Of a stretch of 64,000 nucleotides of DNA, positions 50,437 through 60,349 are shown piece after piece. Each line of letters opens with the position of its first letter. Position 1 is the first letter of the stretch. The stretch lies in NCBI GenBank assembly GCA_021927905.1, contig BLLK01000019.1, positions 1,240,001 to 1,304,000 on the forward strand, written 5' to 3'. The translations under genes were made by a program, and so were the position numbers. Under the pieces are notes generated by a model. The model saw only the letters and a program-made list of their open reading frames with translations, did not search any database and was not told where the DNA came from. The stretch is from Chaetoceros tenuissimus. Its lineage: Eukaryota; Bacillariophyta; Thalassiosirophyceae; Chaetocerotales; Chaetocerotaceae.

Positions 50437-51264
50437 TTACATTACTATTTCGCCCATCATAGCAAGGACATAACGATTGATGATCTTTTTCTGCTTGACT
50501 TCACTATAAGGATTTGCCTCGAGGTATTGCAAAGGAGTTATTCCAATGCTATTACGTCCGTAAAAAGAGGTCAGACCTTGACGCTTCACAATATCAAAAA
50601 TAATGTCTTCAAGTGGATTGAAAGAGGAACAGGCTCGGTGAAGTGAATATTTCTCATTCATCTCCCTTTGTCTTGTCCCATCATTATTCCAATTGATGGT
50701 CTTGATCCACTGATTCACTTCATATCTGTTAGCATAACACCCTTCGTCATCAGTCTCAAAAGGAGATTCCTTGATCAACGCTGTATTTGCAATCACCCTT
50801 CCTTCAAGTTCAGTGCGTGGAGGCACAACGAAGATCATCAATGCAGAACACTTTTGAAAGACCATATCAAGAACTTCTTCACAAGAAGGAGGAATGAATA
50901 TGGATGTTAGAGAAGTACAATCAAAGAATGCACCGATTGCAATGTGTTCAAGGCTCGTCGAAAGCTTGACGAATGCAACTTTCTTGCAATGAGAGAAAGC
51001 CCAACATTCAATTCTTCGCACAGTATCTGCCATGATAACTACTTCGACATTCTCACAATTACAGAAAGTATCTCTAGGAATGATTTCGACACCGGGCAAA
51101 ATAATGATTGCTTTCCACGAATTTCTCTCTTGCCAATCATAGTCAAGCCATTCTCGATTCTCTCTATCCCATAGCAGCTCTCCATTCCAAAAGAGAGTCT
51201 TCTTTTCTTTGTACATTCGTACTCCTGGTATGAACTTTTGCCATTCTTTGGTCTGAACTCTCAT
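50437..51264 (-). CDS. BspA-type leucine-rich-repeat (LRR_5) protein, array copy 1
   Basis: The product is 275 residues from MRVQTKEWQKFIPGVRMYKE. The frame continues upstream only through a GTG start that its paralogues lack. All array members share three parts: (1) this N-terminal block with GKKTLFxNGE; (2) about five LRR_5 units of the kind VVIMADTVRRIECWAFSHCK, VKLSTSLEHIAIGAFFDCTS and IFIPPSCEEV; (3) a C-terminal block with YSLHRACSSFNPLEDIIFDI, the phrase IGITPLQYLEANPYS and YVLAMMGEIV. There is no signal peptide, so the protein is probably cytosolic. LRR_5 proteins bind other proteins; the partner is unknown. This copy looks whole. Confidence 0.8.
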   Translation of the reverse strand: MRVQTKEWQKFIPGVRMYKEKKTLFWNGELLWDRENREWLDYDWQERNSWKAIIILPGVEIIPRDTFCNCENVEVVIMADTVRRIECWAFSHCKKVAFVKLSTSLEHIAIGAFFDCTSLTSIFIPPSCEEVLDMVFQKCSALMIFVVPPRTELEGRVIANTALIKESPFETDDEGCYANRYEVNQWIKTINWNNDGTRQREMNEKYSLHRACSSFNPLEDIIFDIVKRQGLTSFYGRNSIGITPLQYLEANPYSEVKQKKIINRYVLAMMGEIVM

Positions 51265-51422
51265 ATCTATGATATCTCGATCCAATACGATATCTAGAGA
51301 GAGAGATGCTTTCAATGACACGAGTTTTCATTTGATCGATTCGAAAAAGGAGTGTAGTATTTGATTTTTGAAATTTGGACTTGTAAGATAATGCAGATTA
51401 ATTTAAGATCATAGACAAATGA

Positions 51423-52211
51423 TCACACTATTTCGCCCATCATGTCAAGTATATAACGTTTCATAATCTTTTTCTCCTCGATATCAGTATACGGATTTGC
51501 CTCTAAATATTGCATTGGTGTTAGCCTGATAAAATTTCTCTTCTTCAAAGATTGGAGACCTTGTCGTTTCACAATTGCATGGATGATTTCTTCCAACGGG
51601 TTGAATGAGGAACAGGCACGATGAAGTGCATATTCTTCAGCTCGATTGATGTTTCTAATCCAGTTATTCAATATATCATTGTCAACTAATTGATTGATTG
51701 TTTGTATCAATGCCGTACCAAAAATTACACAATTTCCAAGGCGAGTTTGTAGAGGTACATGAATGATTAGCAACCTTGTACAATATAAGAATGCCTCATC
51801 ACCAATCTCACTACAAGATGGCGGAATGAATATTGATGTCAGAAATTCGCACCACCGGAATGCCAGTCGTCCGATGAATTCGAGATTTCTTGAAAGCTTG
51901 ATGGATTCGAGTTTCATGCAACAATTGAAAGCACTATCTTCGATTCTTCGTACAGTGTCACTCAAGATAATAGTCTTGAGTTTCCTACATTCAAAGAAAG
52001 TAGATTCAGGAATCACTTCTACTCCAGGCAGTACGATCACAACTTCCCAAGATTTTCTCTCCTCTTTATCATAGATAAGAGTGTGACCACGATGATACCA
52101 AAACAAATCTCCTTCCCAAAGTATCTCTCCATTGTAAAAGAAAGTCTTCTTTCCTCTGTACATTCGAATTCCTGGTATGAAGCGCCGCCATTCTTCCGTC
52201 TGAATCCTCAT
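51423..52211 (-). CDS. LRR_5 protein, array copy 2
   Basis: A 262-residue complete copy starting MRIQTEEWRRFIPGIRMYRG. Repeats include TIILSDTVRRIEDSAFNCCM, IKLSRNLEFIGRLAFRWCEF and IFIPPSCSEIGDEAFLYCTR. The variable segment before the C-terminal block (TINQLVDNDILNNWIRNINR) is shorter than in copy 1. It keeps HRACSSFNPLEEIIHAIVKR and ends LDMMGEIV. The stop codon overlaps nothing, and the next copy lies about 180 bases upstream. Confidence 0.8.
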   Translation of the reverse strand: MRIQTEEWRRFIPGIRMYRGKKTFFYNGEILWEGDLFWYHRGHTLIYDKEERKSWEVVIVLPGVEVIPESTFFECRKLKTIILSDTVRRIEDSAFNCCMKLESIKLSRNLEFIGRLAFRWCEFLTSIFIPPSCSEIGDEAFLYCTRLLIIHVPLQTRLGNCVIFGTALIQTINQLVDNDILNNWIRNINRAEEYALHRACSSFNPLEEIIHAIVKRQGLQSLKKRNFIRLTPMQYLEANPYTDIEEKKIMKRYILDMMGEIV

Positions 52212-52388
52212 CTTTGCGCACGAAATGTCCTACTCAGTTATGTAGCCAGTTTCCATTCGATCGATTTTGAAAAATTAGTGTGGTATTTGATTTTGGAAAT
52301 TTGGGTTCTCATTCCAGTTTTAGCTTACAACAATTTATTTAGGACTTGGATAAATATCCTTCTTTAGTAAGTTTCATAGACACCATGT

Positions 52389-52697
52389 TTACACTACCAT
52401 TTCACCCATTATGTCAAGTAAATAACGTTTCATAATCGTTTTCTCTTCAATATCAGCATATGGGTTTGCCTCTAGGTATTGCATCGGTGTGATTCCTATA
52501 TTATTCTTTCTTTTGACAGAGATTAAACCTTGTCGTTTTAATATATCATGGATGATTTCTTCCAACGGATTGAAGGAAGAGCAAGCACGATGAAGTGCGC
52601 ATTCTTCGGCTCGATTGATTTCTTTGATCCAATCATTTACTTCAAGATTGAAATGAATATTCGCTTTCTCACATTGGATAAAGTCAAGGAGGGGCAT
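52389..52697 (-). pseudogene. LRR_5 array copy 3, C-terminal remnant
   Basis: Only the last third remains: EVNDWIKEINRAEECALHRA, SSFNPLEEIIHDILKRQG, IGITPMQYLEANPYADIEEK and LLDIMGEMV. The N-terminal block and all leucine-rich repeats are absent. The DNA upstream to 53013 shows no related sequence. The frame itself is open for 102 codons, so a short product is conceivable, but it lacks the defining domain. Confidence 0.7.
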
Positions 52698-53013
52698 TTT
52701 GAACTGACTTACTCGTATGTATCAAAAAGATTGTTTTCAACCATGAAATACTATATCGATATTTATATCGTCAGCTATGAAAAAGTTACTTTTTTTCGTA
52801 TCTGTCAGGAAAGCTATCTTAAGATTGACACGCGATAGACGTTTTTGATTGGTGAGGTATACATGGAATGTGCTATTCCCTGGAAACGAAATAGAGGACT
52901 TGTATTGACTTGTCATATGAATTTCTTTACTTTATTTTTATTATAAAAAGCGTAGTCTAACGCACATCAGTAAATTTGTAAAAAGTAAGATTCATACACA
53001 CGATGTTTTATCA
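52698..53013. other. Spacer beside the truncated copy
   Basis: About 315 bases replace the missing 5' part of copy 3. No LRR, promoter block or transposon end was seen. Confidence 0.35.
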
Positions 53014-53786
53014 CTAGTGCAATACGCCCATCATGTCAAGAATATATTGTTTCATAATCTTTTTCTCCTCAATATCAGTATATGGATTTGTATCAATGTA
53101 TTGTAGTGGTGTTACCCCGATGTGATTCTTTTTCTTCAAAGACCGGCGACCTTGTCGTTTCACAATTGCATGGATGATTTCCTCAAGCGGATTGAAGGAA
53201 GAGCATGCTCGATGAAGTGCAAACTCTTCAGCTTCATTGATGTCTTTGATCCATTCATCATTATTCACTTCATTATTGAAATGAATATTCACTTTCTTCA
53301 ATGCCGTTCTAGCAATGACATTATTTCCAAGCTCAGTGTGTTGAGGAACATTAAAGATGATCAACTTTTCGCAAGAGTGAAATGCTTCTTCATCAATCTC
53401 TCTACAGGATGGCGGAATGTAAATTGATGTCAGAGACTTGCACAACCTGAATGCCATGTATCCGATGTATTCGAGATCTGTTGAAAGTCGAACAAATTCA
53501 AGACTATGGCAACACTCGAAAGCATAATCTTCTATTCTTCGAAATGTATCGGCCATGATGACCTTCTTGACGTTCTTACAATCACAGAAAGTAACTCTAG
53601 GAATGACTTCTACCCCTGGTAATACGATGATGACCTCCCATGTTTGTCTCTCCTCCCATTCGTAGATACGAAACTCTCCATTCCAACATCAAATATAACC
53701 TCTCCGTTATAAAAATAGGTTTTCTTGCCTTGATACATTCGAATTCCCGGTACGAACCGCTGCCACTCCTCCGTCTGAACCCTCAT
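53014..53786 (-). pseudogene. LRR_5 array copy 4, one frameshift
   Basis: The frame begins MRVQTEEWQRFVPGIRMYQG and continues to NGEVIFD, then stops making sense. Around 53680-53695 the family sequence moves to another frame, where EWEERQTWEVIIVLPGVEVI follows. From there all repeats are intact (MADTFRRIEDYAFECCHSLE, VRLSTDLEYIGYMAFRLCKS) down to YILDMMGVLH. One small indel therefore separates the N-terminal block from an otherwise good gene. The part from 53556 could still be translated from its own Met. Confidence 0.7.
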
Positions 53787-54330
53787 CTCGTAAATACTGA
53801 TGCACTACTTAAATGAGCTCAATAGTGAAAGCTGTTGATAAATATTATGTCTTGGAAAGTGAAACAGGAAACATTTTGGTGCCTCTGTTTGCCCGTTTGC
53901 CCGTTTTATTCCACATTCTCGTATTACCGTTATTCTTATAACTGTATCCCATTTCCTCATAAATCGAAAAAAACTTGAACAATCATAAACTCGATTGTCT
54001 GACATACTGTACCTTGAAACTCTCAGAACTCTAATTTTATTATCATTTCATATTTATTACCCCCTTTCAAGTTCACCGTATCAATTTAACAAGCACCAAG
54101 GAGGAATAAATGAGGCATCATGACTGATTTCATTCAGATAGTAGTACATAATGTATCGTTCATTGCTTACGTTAGCAATATGAATAATCCATTGACTAGT
54201 GTTTCAATGTTCTATGAAAAATATTTTTACCTCTTATCAGATTCCCTCTATTAAAAATTTGTTCAAAAAAAGGTACGGATGCAGGAAACAAAATGTGGTT
54301 GCAATAACAATTCTTGAAAACTTTCCTTAG
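53787..54330. other. Spacer upstream of copy 4
   Basis: About 540 bases. It contains one copy of the shared LRR upstream block (53931-53989). Otherwise no gene or repeat was recognised. Confidence 0.35.
53931..53989 (-). promoter_or_regulatory. Conserved LRR upstream block, copy 1
   Basis: On the plus strand it reads ATTACCGTTATTCTTATAAC, then ATTTCCTCATAAATC and an A-run with TTGAAC. Related blocks stand at 56625-56680 and 59037-59096. Each is about 100-150 bases upstream of a start codon of the array. ACCGTTA contains a Myb-type CNGTTA core. Conservation between diverged flanks suggests a promoter element (inference). Confidence 0.5.
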
Positions 54331-55134
54331 TTAAATTTCCCCCATCATGTCTAGCACATAGCGGTTGATAAGCTTTTGTTCCTTGATTTCAGAATGTGGG
54401 TTTTCCTCAAGATATTGTAATGGCGTGACTCCAATTCTATTAGGTCGGTGTAACGAGCTCAGACCTTGTCGTTTCACAATTGCATGGATGGTATCTTCAA
54501 GAGGAGTGAAAGATGAACATGCACAATGAAGTGCAAATTCTTCTTCGTTTGTACCATTAACATTTTTTATCCAATGACGTAAATCCTCTGCTTCATTTGT
54601 GTTTTGCAAGTGCCCCGCATTATTAGTCTCAAATGGAGATTCCTCAATCAATTTAGTATCTGTAATCACCTTTCCACCAAGACGAGCGTGACGAGGAACA
54701 CTCAAGATGATCAACTTTTTGCAACCTACAAATGCCTGGTGGCAAATCTCTTGACAGGACGGAGGGATGAAGATGGAAGTGAAGGCGCAGTTGAAGAATG
54801 CACCATTTACAATTTGTTCAAGATTTCTTGAGAGCTTGACAAAAGCAAGTTCCCAGCAATTAAAGAAACAGCGATTTCCAAGTATTCGTACGGAATCAGC
54901 CATGATGACTCGCTTGAGACCACTACACCACTCGAAAGTATGAAAAGGGATGACTTCTACACCAGGTAATACTATAATAACTTCCCAAGACCATCTCTCT
55001 CTTTGGTCATAAATAAGAAACTGTCCAGTATTTTCATCAAATAGTACCTCTCCGTTGTAAAAGAGGGTTTTCTTGCCTTTGTACATTCGCACTCCAGGGA
55101 TGAACCTCTGCCATTCTTCTGTTTGAACTCTCAT
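54331..55134 (-). CDS. LRR_5 protein, array copy 5
   Basis: A 267-residue complete copy starting MRVQTEEWQRFIPGVRMYKG. Its repeats (VIMADSVRILGNRCFFNCWE, VKLSRNLEQIVNGAFFNCAF) and the longer variable loop (SPFETNNAGHLQNTNEAEDL) are closest to copy 9 at 59546. Their upstream regions also match (CAGGTTGAACTATCAG, then ACACGACATGACT at 55237-55269 and 60427-60458). Copies 5 and 9 are thus a more recent duplicate pair that includes the promoter. A Cys replaces the usual Arg in HCACSSF of the C-terminal block. Confidence 0.8.
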   Translation of the reverse strand: MRVQTEEWQRFIPGVRMYKGKKTLFYNGEVLFDENTGQFLIYDQRERWSWEVIIVLPGVEVIPFHTFEWCSGLKRVIMADSVRILGNRCFFNCWELAFVKLSRNLEQIVNGAFFNCAFTSIFIPPSCQEICHQAFVGCKKLIILSVPRHARLGGKVITDTKLIEESPFETNNAGHLQNTNEAEDLRHWIKNVNGTNEEEFALHCACSSFTPLEDTIHAIVKRQGLSSLHRPNRIGVTPLQYLEENPHSEIKEQKLINRYVLDMMGEI

Positions 55135-55382
55135 CTTTCCTATTCAGATGCACAGAATATTATAATGAGTTTGATCTGTCGCTGTAATTCATGTTCTATT
55201 CGATATGTATGTTTGCAGTAGTTTGATTCATTTTGACAGGTTGAACTATCAGAATAACACGACATGACTGAAAAACGTGACTTGACGACGTGACTCGCTC
55301 GAGAAAGAATATGAAAGCTGCCATTGACAAACAATATACTCTCTATTTTCAACATCCCAAAGTTTCTAGTCAACTTGCCAAA

Positions 55383-55412
55383 GCGCTGTCATTCTTCCGT
55401 CTGAAGTCTCAT
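55383..55412 (-). pseudogene. LRR_5 N-terminal relic
   Basis: Reading on the minus strand from the ATG at 55412 gives MRLQTEE, a stop, then QR, the family's opening codons with one nonsense change. Flanking sequence up to about 55560 resembles the upstream region of copy 7 (57750-57905), including a GATGCAG...GACACGAT stretch. No repeats follow. It is a leftover start and promoter of a lost copy. Confidence 0.6.
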
Positions 55413-55662
55413 TTGCTCGAAATGTATTATAAATATAGATCTGTCGCTCTTCTATTCTCGTTCCTGCCTGAATGTTTGGCATGATGCAGGTAGACAGACT
55501 GATCTAAGTATAGTATCATCTCTAGCTCGACACGATATGCATGACGACTCCTTTGGACTAATATATTGCTTTTGGAAGAGCATGAAGTAGCAGTTAAATG
55601 TATAAAAGAAATCATTTCGAATTGAAATATAAGATACATCATTTAGATAGTTCAAGTAAGAT

Positions 55663-56520
55663 TTATAAAATGAAAAGTAGATTTTCATCAACGGCTTCGC
55701 CCATCATGTCTAGCACATATCGGTTAATAATCTTTCTCTCTTCAATGTCAGAATATGGATTTTCCTGAAGGTACTGCGATGCAGTAACTCCGATGCTATT
55801 TTGTTTTTTCAACGAGCTGATGCCTTGTCGTTTCACTATTTCATAAATGATTTCTTCCAGCGGGTTGAATGATGAACAGGCACGATGAAGTGCAAACTGT
55901 TCACCTTGGTTGATATTTTTGATCCATTGAATCAATTCATTCCTAATCTGCTGATTCCTACGGAAATCAGTGGGAATCAGCAGATTAGGAACGAAGTGAA
56001 TTATTCTATCTGCAAATGGGGATGCTTTGAACAATGCCGTAAAACCAATAACACCATGTCCAATTTCAGTACCCTGAGGAACATGAAAGATTATCAACGA
56101 TTGACAATTATCAAATGCATCAATATCAATCTCTCGACAGGACGGAGGAACAAATATTGAAGTCAGAGAAGAGCAATGGCAGAATGCACCCATTCCAATA
56201 TATTCAAGGCTTGTTGATAGTCGAACATATGAGAGACTCTCGCAACCAAAGAAAGCACCTCTCTCAATTCTCCTGACTGTATCTGCCATAATGACAATCT
56301 TGAGTTTCTTCAAGTGAGGGAAAGTATCTTGAGGGATGATTTCGACTCCGGGCAATACGATAATGACTTCCCACGATAGCTGCTCTTCCTGATTGTAGAC
56401 AAGATGCTCTCCAGTCTCAGAATCATAAAGTTTCTCTCCATTATAAAAGAGAGTCTTCTTTCCTTTGTACATCCGTACTCCAGGAATGAAACGCCGCCAT
56501 TCTTCCGTCTGAACCCTCAT
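55663..56520 (-). CDS. LRR_5 protein, array copy 6, with an inverted repeat in the coding region
   Basis: Start set at MRVQTEEWRRFIPGVRMYKG, nine codons inside the open frame, to match the paralogues; 285 residues. Repeats include IVIMADTVRRIERGAFFGCE, VRLSTSLEYIGMGAFCHCSS and IFVPPSCREIDIDAFDNCQS. Its variable loop (VPNLLIPTDFRRNQQIRNE) is encoded by a perfect 19-bp inverted repeat at 55940-55958 and 55973-55991, absent from the other copies, which kept the frame. The C-terminal block is intact, with a short extra tail after MMGEAV. Confidence 0.8.
   Translation of the reverse strand: MRVQTEEWRRFIPGVRMYKGKKTLFYNGEKLYDSETGEHLVYNQEEQLSWEVIIVLPGVEIIPQDTFPHLKKLKIVIMADTVRRIERGAFFGCESLSYVRLSTSLEYIGMGAFCHCSSLTSIFVPPSCREIDIDAFDNCQSLIIFHVPQGTEIGHGVIGFTALFKASPFADRIIHFVPNLLIPTDFRRNQQIRNELIQWIKNINQGEQFALHRACSSFNPLEEIIYEIVKRQGISSLKKQNSIGVTASQYLQENPYSDIEERKIINRYVLDMMGEAVDENLLFIL
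55940..55991. repeat. Perfect 19-bp inverted repeat inside LRR copy 6
   Basis: TTCCTAATCTGCTGATTCC at 55940-55958 and its exact reverse complement at 55973-55991 are separated by 14 bases. It adds codons to the variable loop without breaking the frame. Confidence 0.9.
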
Positions 56521-56544
56521 GCTTGATGAAGCTGTAATATTCAA

Positions 56545-56974
56545 ATGTCTACTAGAGTGAAATGATGAAAGCTCTGAGTATTGAAAAAATAGTTCTTCCT
56601 TGCTCTTCCTTGCTCTTCCTTAGTTGTTACCGTTATAACCGCTTACTATTTCCTCACAAACCAAAAATTACTCGAACGTAAATTTAAAATGAGGCTACGA
56701 TAAAGTGCATTCAGGTTAGAGACTAAAGAGTATTCAAGTAAAGGAATCATTTTTTGAAGAGAACAGCTTAATCATGTGCTTCAGGCAGAAAGGAAGGTGA
56801 GAAGAATCTCTATGATACAGAGCAAGCCATGCGTACTGAATAAGAACATCATGTCAAAAGATACTAGGCTCGACTTGTATATGTTTTAGTAACATTGCAT
56901 GCATTTACTATGTAATATTATTACTTGCTATATTCTAGGCTTAAACTAGATGTTTTGATAGATATGATTCAAGG
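56545..56974. other. Spacer upstream of copy 6
   Basis: About 430 bases. It contains a short CTTCCTTGCT triplication (56593-56623) and the second conserved upstream block. No gene was seen. Confidence 0.4.
56625..56680 (-). promoter_or_regulatory. Conserved LRR upstream block, copy 2
   Basis: GTTACCGTTATAACC, then ATTTCCTCACAAACCAAAAA and CTCGAACG. It is nearly identical over 50 bases to 59037-59096 and lies about 105 bases from the ATG of copy 6. Similarity to the other block continues for another 90 bases away from the gene. Confidence 0.55.
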
Positions 56975-57764
56975 TTAGAGAGCAATCTCGCCCATCATCT
57001 CTAGTACAAAATGATTAATGATCTTTTGCTCTGTCACCTCAGCGTAAGGGTTTGCCTCGAGGTATTGCGATGGCGTGATTCCAATACTATTTTTTCTTTT
57101 GAAAATATCTAAATCTCCTTCTCTTTGTACAATTCTAGAAATGCTTTCCTCGATTGGATTAAAAGAGCAACAAGCACGATGAAGTGCATATTGCTCGTCA
57201 TTGTTGATGTTTTTAAGCCAGTCATTTACTTGGTTGCTGATATCTCTTGCAAAATTAATTTCAACTGGAGTTACATAGAAAGGAGATGCATAGTACAACG
57301 CTGTATGTAAAATCACGGTTTCTCCGAGCTGAGTGTGTTGAGGAACACTAAAGATAATCAACTTTTTACAGCCATTAAATGCATCCCCACCAATCTCTGT
57401 ACAGGATGGTGGAATAAAGATGGAAGTTAAAGATCTGCAGTTTACAAATGCGGAGCTTTCAATTTTATCAAGATCTTTCGAAAGCTTGACATATGCAAGC
57501 TTTTTGCAAAACGAGAAAGCCAAGCTTTCAATTCTTCGTACAGAATCACTCATAATCAATAGCTCAACATTCTTACAACTAAAGAAAGTTTGGGTAGGAA
57601 TGATTTCAACTCCAGGTAAAACAATTATTACTTCCCAAGTGTCTCTCTCTTTTTTATCATGAATAAGATACTCTCCGGTATTATCATCGGATAGAATTTC
57701 TCCTTTGTAAAAGTATGTTCTCTTCCCTAATGAATCTCCGCCATTCTTCTGTCTGTACTCTCAT
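56975..57764 (-). pseudogene. LRR_5 array copy 7, small deletion near the start
   Basis: The start MRVQTEEWRRFI (ATG at 57764) is present. About 20 bases coding for PGVRMYK are then missing, throwing the frame off. The family sequence continues in another frame (GKRTYFYKGEILSDD, then ERDTWEVIIVLPGVEIIP). The rest is intact: LIMSDSVRRIESLAFSFCKK, IFIPPSCTEIGGDAFNGCKK and the C-terminal block with FVLEMMGEIAL. The fragment from 57559 alone could be translated as 194 residues. Confidence 0.7.
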
Positions 57765-58071
57765 TTGCACAAAGTGTTTTTTATAAATAATTATTGATTT
57801 CTTTATTCTCATTCCTGACTGAATTTGAGTTGCATTATATGCAGATGATGCAGATGGACAGAGATCTATGGTATCAGCTGGCTTGACACGATACGACATG
57901 ACTACAGGTATGGACTGATAATTTTTAAGGTATTTACTCTTTATTCCTATGAAGTAGGTACTCAGCGGCCAAGGATGACAATGTAAATGCTTTCTGAAGA
58001 GGCAAAGGAACTGCTGACGATTTGGGCGTTTCAGTAGAGACAAAGTCCAGATGTAAAAATGGAAATTAGAT
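57765..58071. other. Spacer upstream of copy 7
   Basis: About 305 bases, partly similar to 55413-55560 (GATGCAG...GACACGAT...CGACATGAC). This is the decayed shared upstream region of two copies. Confidence 0.4.
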
Positions 58072-58899
58072 TTACACTACAATTTCCCCCATCATATCAA
58101 GAACGTAACGATTCACAATCTTTTTCTCTTCAATTTCAGCAAATGGGTTTTCCTGAAGATATTGCATCGGTGTGATCCCGATGCCATTAGGTTTCTTCAT
58201 CGAACTGATGCCTTGATGTTTTACCAATTCATAAATGATTTCCTCCAATGGATTGAATGAAGAGAAAGCTCGATGAAGAGCAAATTCTTCAGCGTGGTTG
58301 ATATTTTTTAGCCATTCCTTCACCTCATTGTTTATATTGCTATATTCAGGATGATCCTCGTGCCCATAAGCTAAGCCTCTATCTGCAAAAGGAGATGCTT
58401 CCAACAATGCCGTTTCTTCAATCATACCATCTCCGAGTTGAGTGTGTTGAGGAACATGAAAGATAATCAGCCTTTCACACATTTGAAATGCATATCTAAC
58501 AATCTCTCGACAGGATGGCGGAATAAAGATTGAAGTCAAATCACAGCAGCAAGCAAATGCACAAAGCCCAATGTACTCGAGATTTGTCGATAGCTTGACA
58601 AAGACAAGACGTGTGCAATCCATGAAAGCCTTTTCTTCAATTCTCTTGACAGTATCAGCCATGATGACTCTCTCGACATTCATGCAGGCACAGAAATTCC
58701 AAGTAGGAATCACTTCGACTCCAGGCAATATGATGATGACTTCCCATGAGCCTCTCTCTTCATGATCATAGATTAGAGGACGGCCAGCATGAAAATCTCC
58801 TTCCCATAGTTTCTCTCCGTTCCAAAAGAGAGTTTTCTTTCCTTTGTACATCCGTACACCGGGAATGAAGCGTCGCCATTCTTCCGTCTGAACCCTCAT
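58072..58899 (-). CDS. LRR_5 protein, array copy 8
   Basis: A 275-residue complete copy starting MRVQTEEWRRFIPGVRMYKG. Repeats include VIMADTVKRIEEKAFMDCTR, VKLSTNLEYIGLCAFACCCD and IFIPPSCREIVRYAFQMCER. The variable loop (YGHEDHPEYSNINNEVKEWL) is of the same type as in copy 10 (YEYEDQPEYQNITNEVNEWL), so these two are sister copies. In the C-terminal block HRACSSF reads HRAFSSF and KRQG reads KHQG. Confidence 0.8.
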   Translation of the reverse strand: MRVQTEEWRRFIPGVRMYKGKKTLFWNGEKLWEGDFHAGRPLIYDHEERGSWEVIIILPGVEVIPTWNFCACMNVERVIMADTVKRIEEKAFMDCTRLVFVKLSTNLEYIGLCAFACCCDLTSIFIPPSCREIVRYAFQMCERLIIFHVPQHTQLGDGMIEETALLEASPFADRGLAYGHEDHPEYSNINNEVKEWLKNINHAEEFALHRAFSSFNPLEEIIYELVKHQGISSMKKPNGIGITPMQYLQENPFAEIEEKKIVNRYVLDMMGEIVV

Positions 58900-59308
58900 C
58901 TTGTTGAAACTGTACTACTCAAAATGAAAATAGAGTGAAATAGAGATACTAGAAGCTCTTGGCTGAAGCAGTTTGCTTGATTAGAATTTGATTTCGCTGC
59001 TTTTCTCCACTTTCCACTCTCCCTTTTCTTTTCACTAATTACCGTTATAATAACTGCTTTATATTTCCTCACAAACCAAAAATTAACTCGAACGTGAATT
59101 GAAAGTAAGGCAACGCCAAAGTGTATTCAGGTTCGAGACTATGTGGCTTTCAGGCAAGGGAATTGTTTTTAAATAGAAACGCTTATTCGTGTGCTCATGG
59201 CAGCCATTTATCGAAAGGTACTACTAGACTCGAAATTAGGCAGCATGTAGTCAAAAAAATATGTAAGCTTATTTGTTACTGGTATAATCAATATCGAGAT
59301 GGAAATAT
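58900..59308. other. Spacer upstream of copy 8
   Basis: About 410 bases containing the third conserved upstream block and flanking similarity to 56680-56760. No gene was seen. Confidence 0.4.
59037..59096 (-). promoter_or_regulatory. Conserved LRR upstream block, copy 3
   Basis: AATTACCGTTATAATAACTG, then ATTTCCTCACAAACCAAAAA and CTCGAACG. It lies about 140 bases upstream of the ATG of copy 8. Confidence 0.55.
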
Positions 59309-59430
59309 TTAAAGGGCAAAGCCCATGATGTCAAGAACAAAACGATTGATACATTATCTTTTGCTCCTCAACCTCGGCAAACGGATTTGCTTCGAGCGAG
59401 GTATTGCGATGGCTTGATTCCATTGAAAGA
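59309..59430 (-). pseudogene. LRR_5 C-terminal relic
   Basis: Read on the minus strand, pieces of the family's last 40 residues appear in different frames: GIKPSQYL, EANPFAEVEEQKI and DIMGFAL with a stop. A six-base duplication (GAGCGA) and small indels break it. Nothing of the repeats remains upstream of it. Confidence 0.65.
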
Positions 59431-59545
59431 AAGACACGGGCATTTATTTTTAGCTAGCCAACAATGAAGCATTATAAAATATGACAATCACAATCATAAT
59501 TAAACTTTTAAAATTACAAACTGTGGTATACTATAGAAGTAAAGT

Positions 59546-60349
59546 TCAGAAAACGATTTCCCCCATCATATCAAGAATATATTGATTGATAATCTTTTGT
59601 TCTTTGATCTCAGTATTCGGATTTTCCTTGAGGTATTGTGATGGTGTTATTCCAATACTATTAGGTTTATCAAAAGAGTTCAGACCTTGTCGTTTTACAA
59701 TTGCATGAATGGTATCTTCAAGAGGAGTGAAAAATAAACAAGCACGATGTAGTGCGTATTCTTCTTCGTCTCTACCATTAATATTCTTTATCCACTGATC
59801 TGCTTCCTGCCTCAAATATGGGTAGTGCTCCGAATACAGAGTCTCAAATGGAGATGCTTCCAACAATTTGGTACGTGTGATCACATTCACACCAAGACGA
59901 GTGTGTTGAGGAACACTCAAGATGATCAACTTATAGCAACCTTGAAATGCCTGGGGACCAACCGCATGACAGGTTGGAGGAATGAAAATTGAAGTTAAGG
60001 CGCAGTTATAGAAGGCACCGTCAACGATGCATTCGAGATTTCTTGAGAGCTTGACAAAAACAAGTCTACTGCAACCTTGGAAACAGCGATTTCCAAGTAT
60101 TCGTACGGAATCAGCCATAATGACTCGATTTAGACTACTACACCACTCAAAATTATGAAAAGGAATGACTTCCACACCAGGTAATACTATAATAACTTCC
60201 CAAGTTTCTCTCTCTTTCCTATCGTAAATAAGATACTGTCCAATATTTTCATCAAAGAGTGCCTCTCCGTTGTAGAAAAGAGTTTTCTTGCCTTTGTACA
60301 TTCGCACTCCAGGGATGAACCTCTGCCATTCTTCTGTTTGAACTCTCAT
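59546..60349 (-). CDS. LRR_5 protein, array copy 9
   Basis: A 267-residue complete copy, sister of copy 5: MRVQTEEWQRFIPGVRMYKG, VIMADSVRILGNRCFQGCSR and IFIPPTCHAVGPQAFQGCYK. The C-terminal block differs at HRACLFFTPLEDTIHAIVKR and ends ILDMMGEIVF. The upstream region shares CAGGTTGAACTATCAG and the ACGACATGACT run with copy 5. Confidence 0.8.
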   Translation of the reverse strand: MRVQTEEWQRFIPGVRMYKGKKTLFYNGEALFDENIGQYLIYDRKERETWEVIIVLPGVEVIPFHNFEWCSSLNRVIMADSVRILGNRCFQGCSRLVFVKLSRNLECIVDGAFYNCALTSIFIPPTCHAVGPQAFQGCYKLIILSVPQHTRLGVNVITRTKLLEASPFETLYSEHYPYLRQEADQWIKNINGRDEEEYALHRACLFFTPLEDTIHAIVKRQGLNSFDKPNSIGITPSQYLKENPNTEIKEQKIINQYILDMMGEIVF

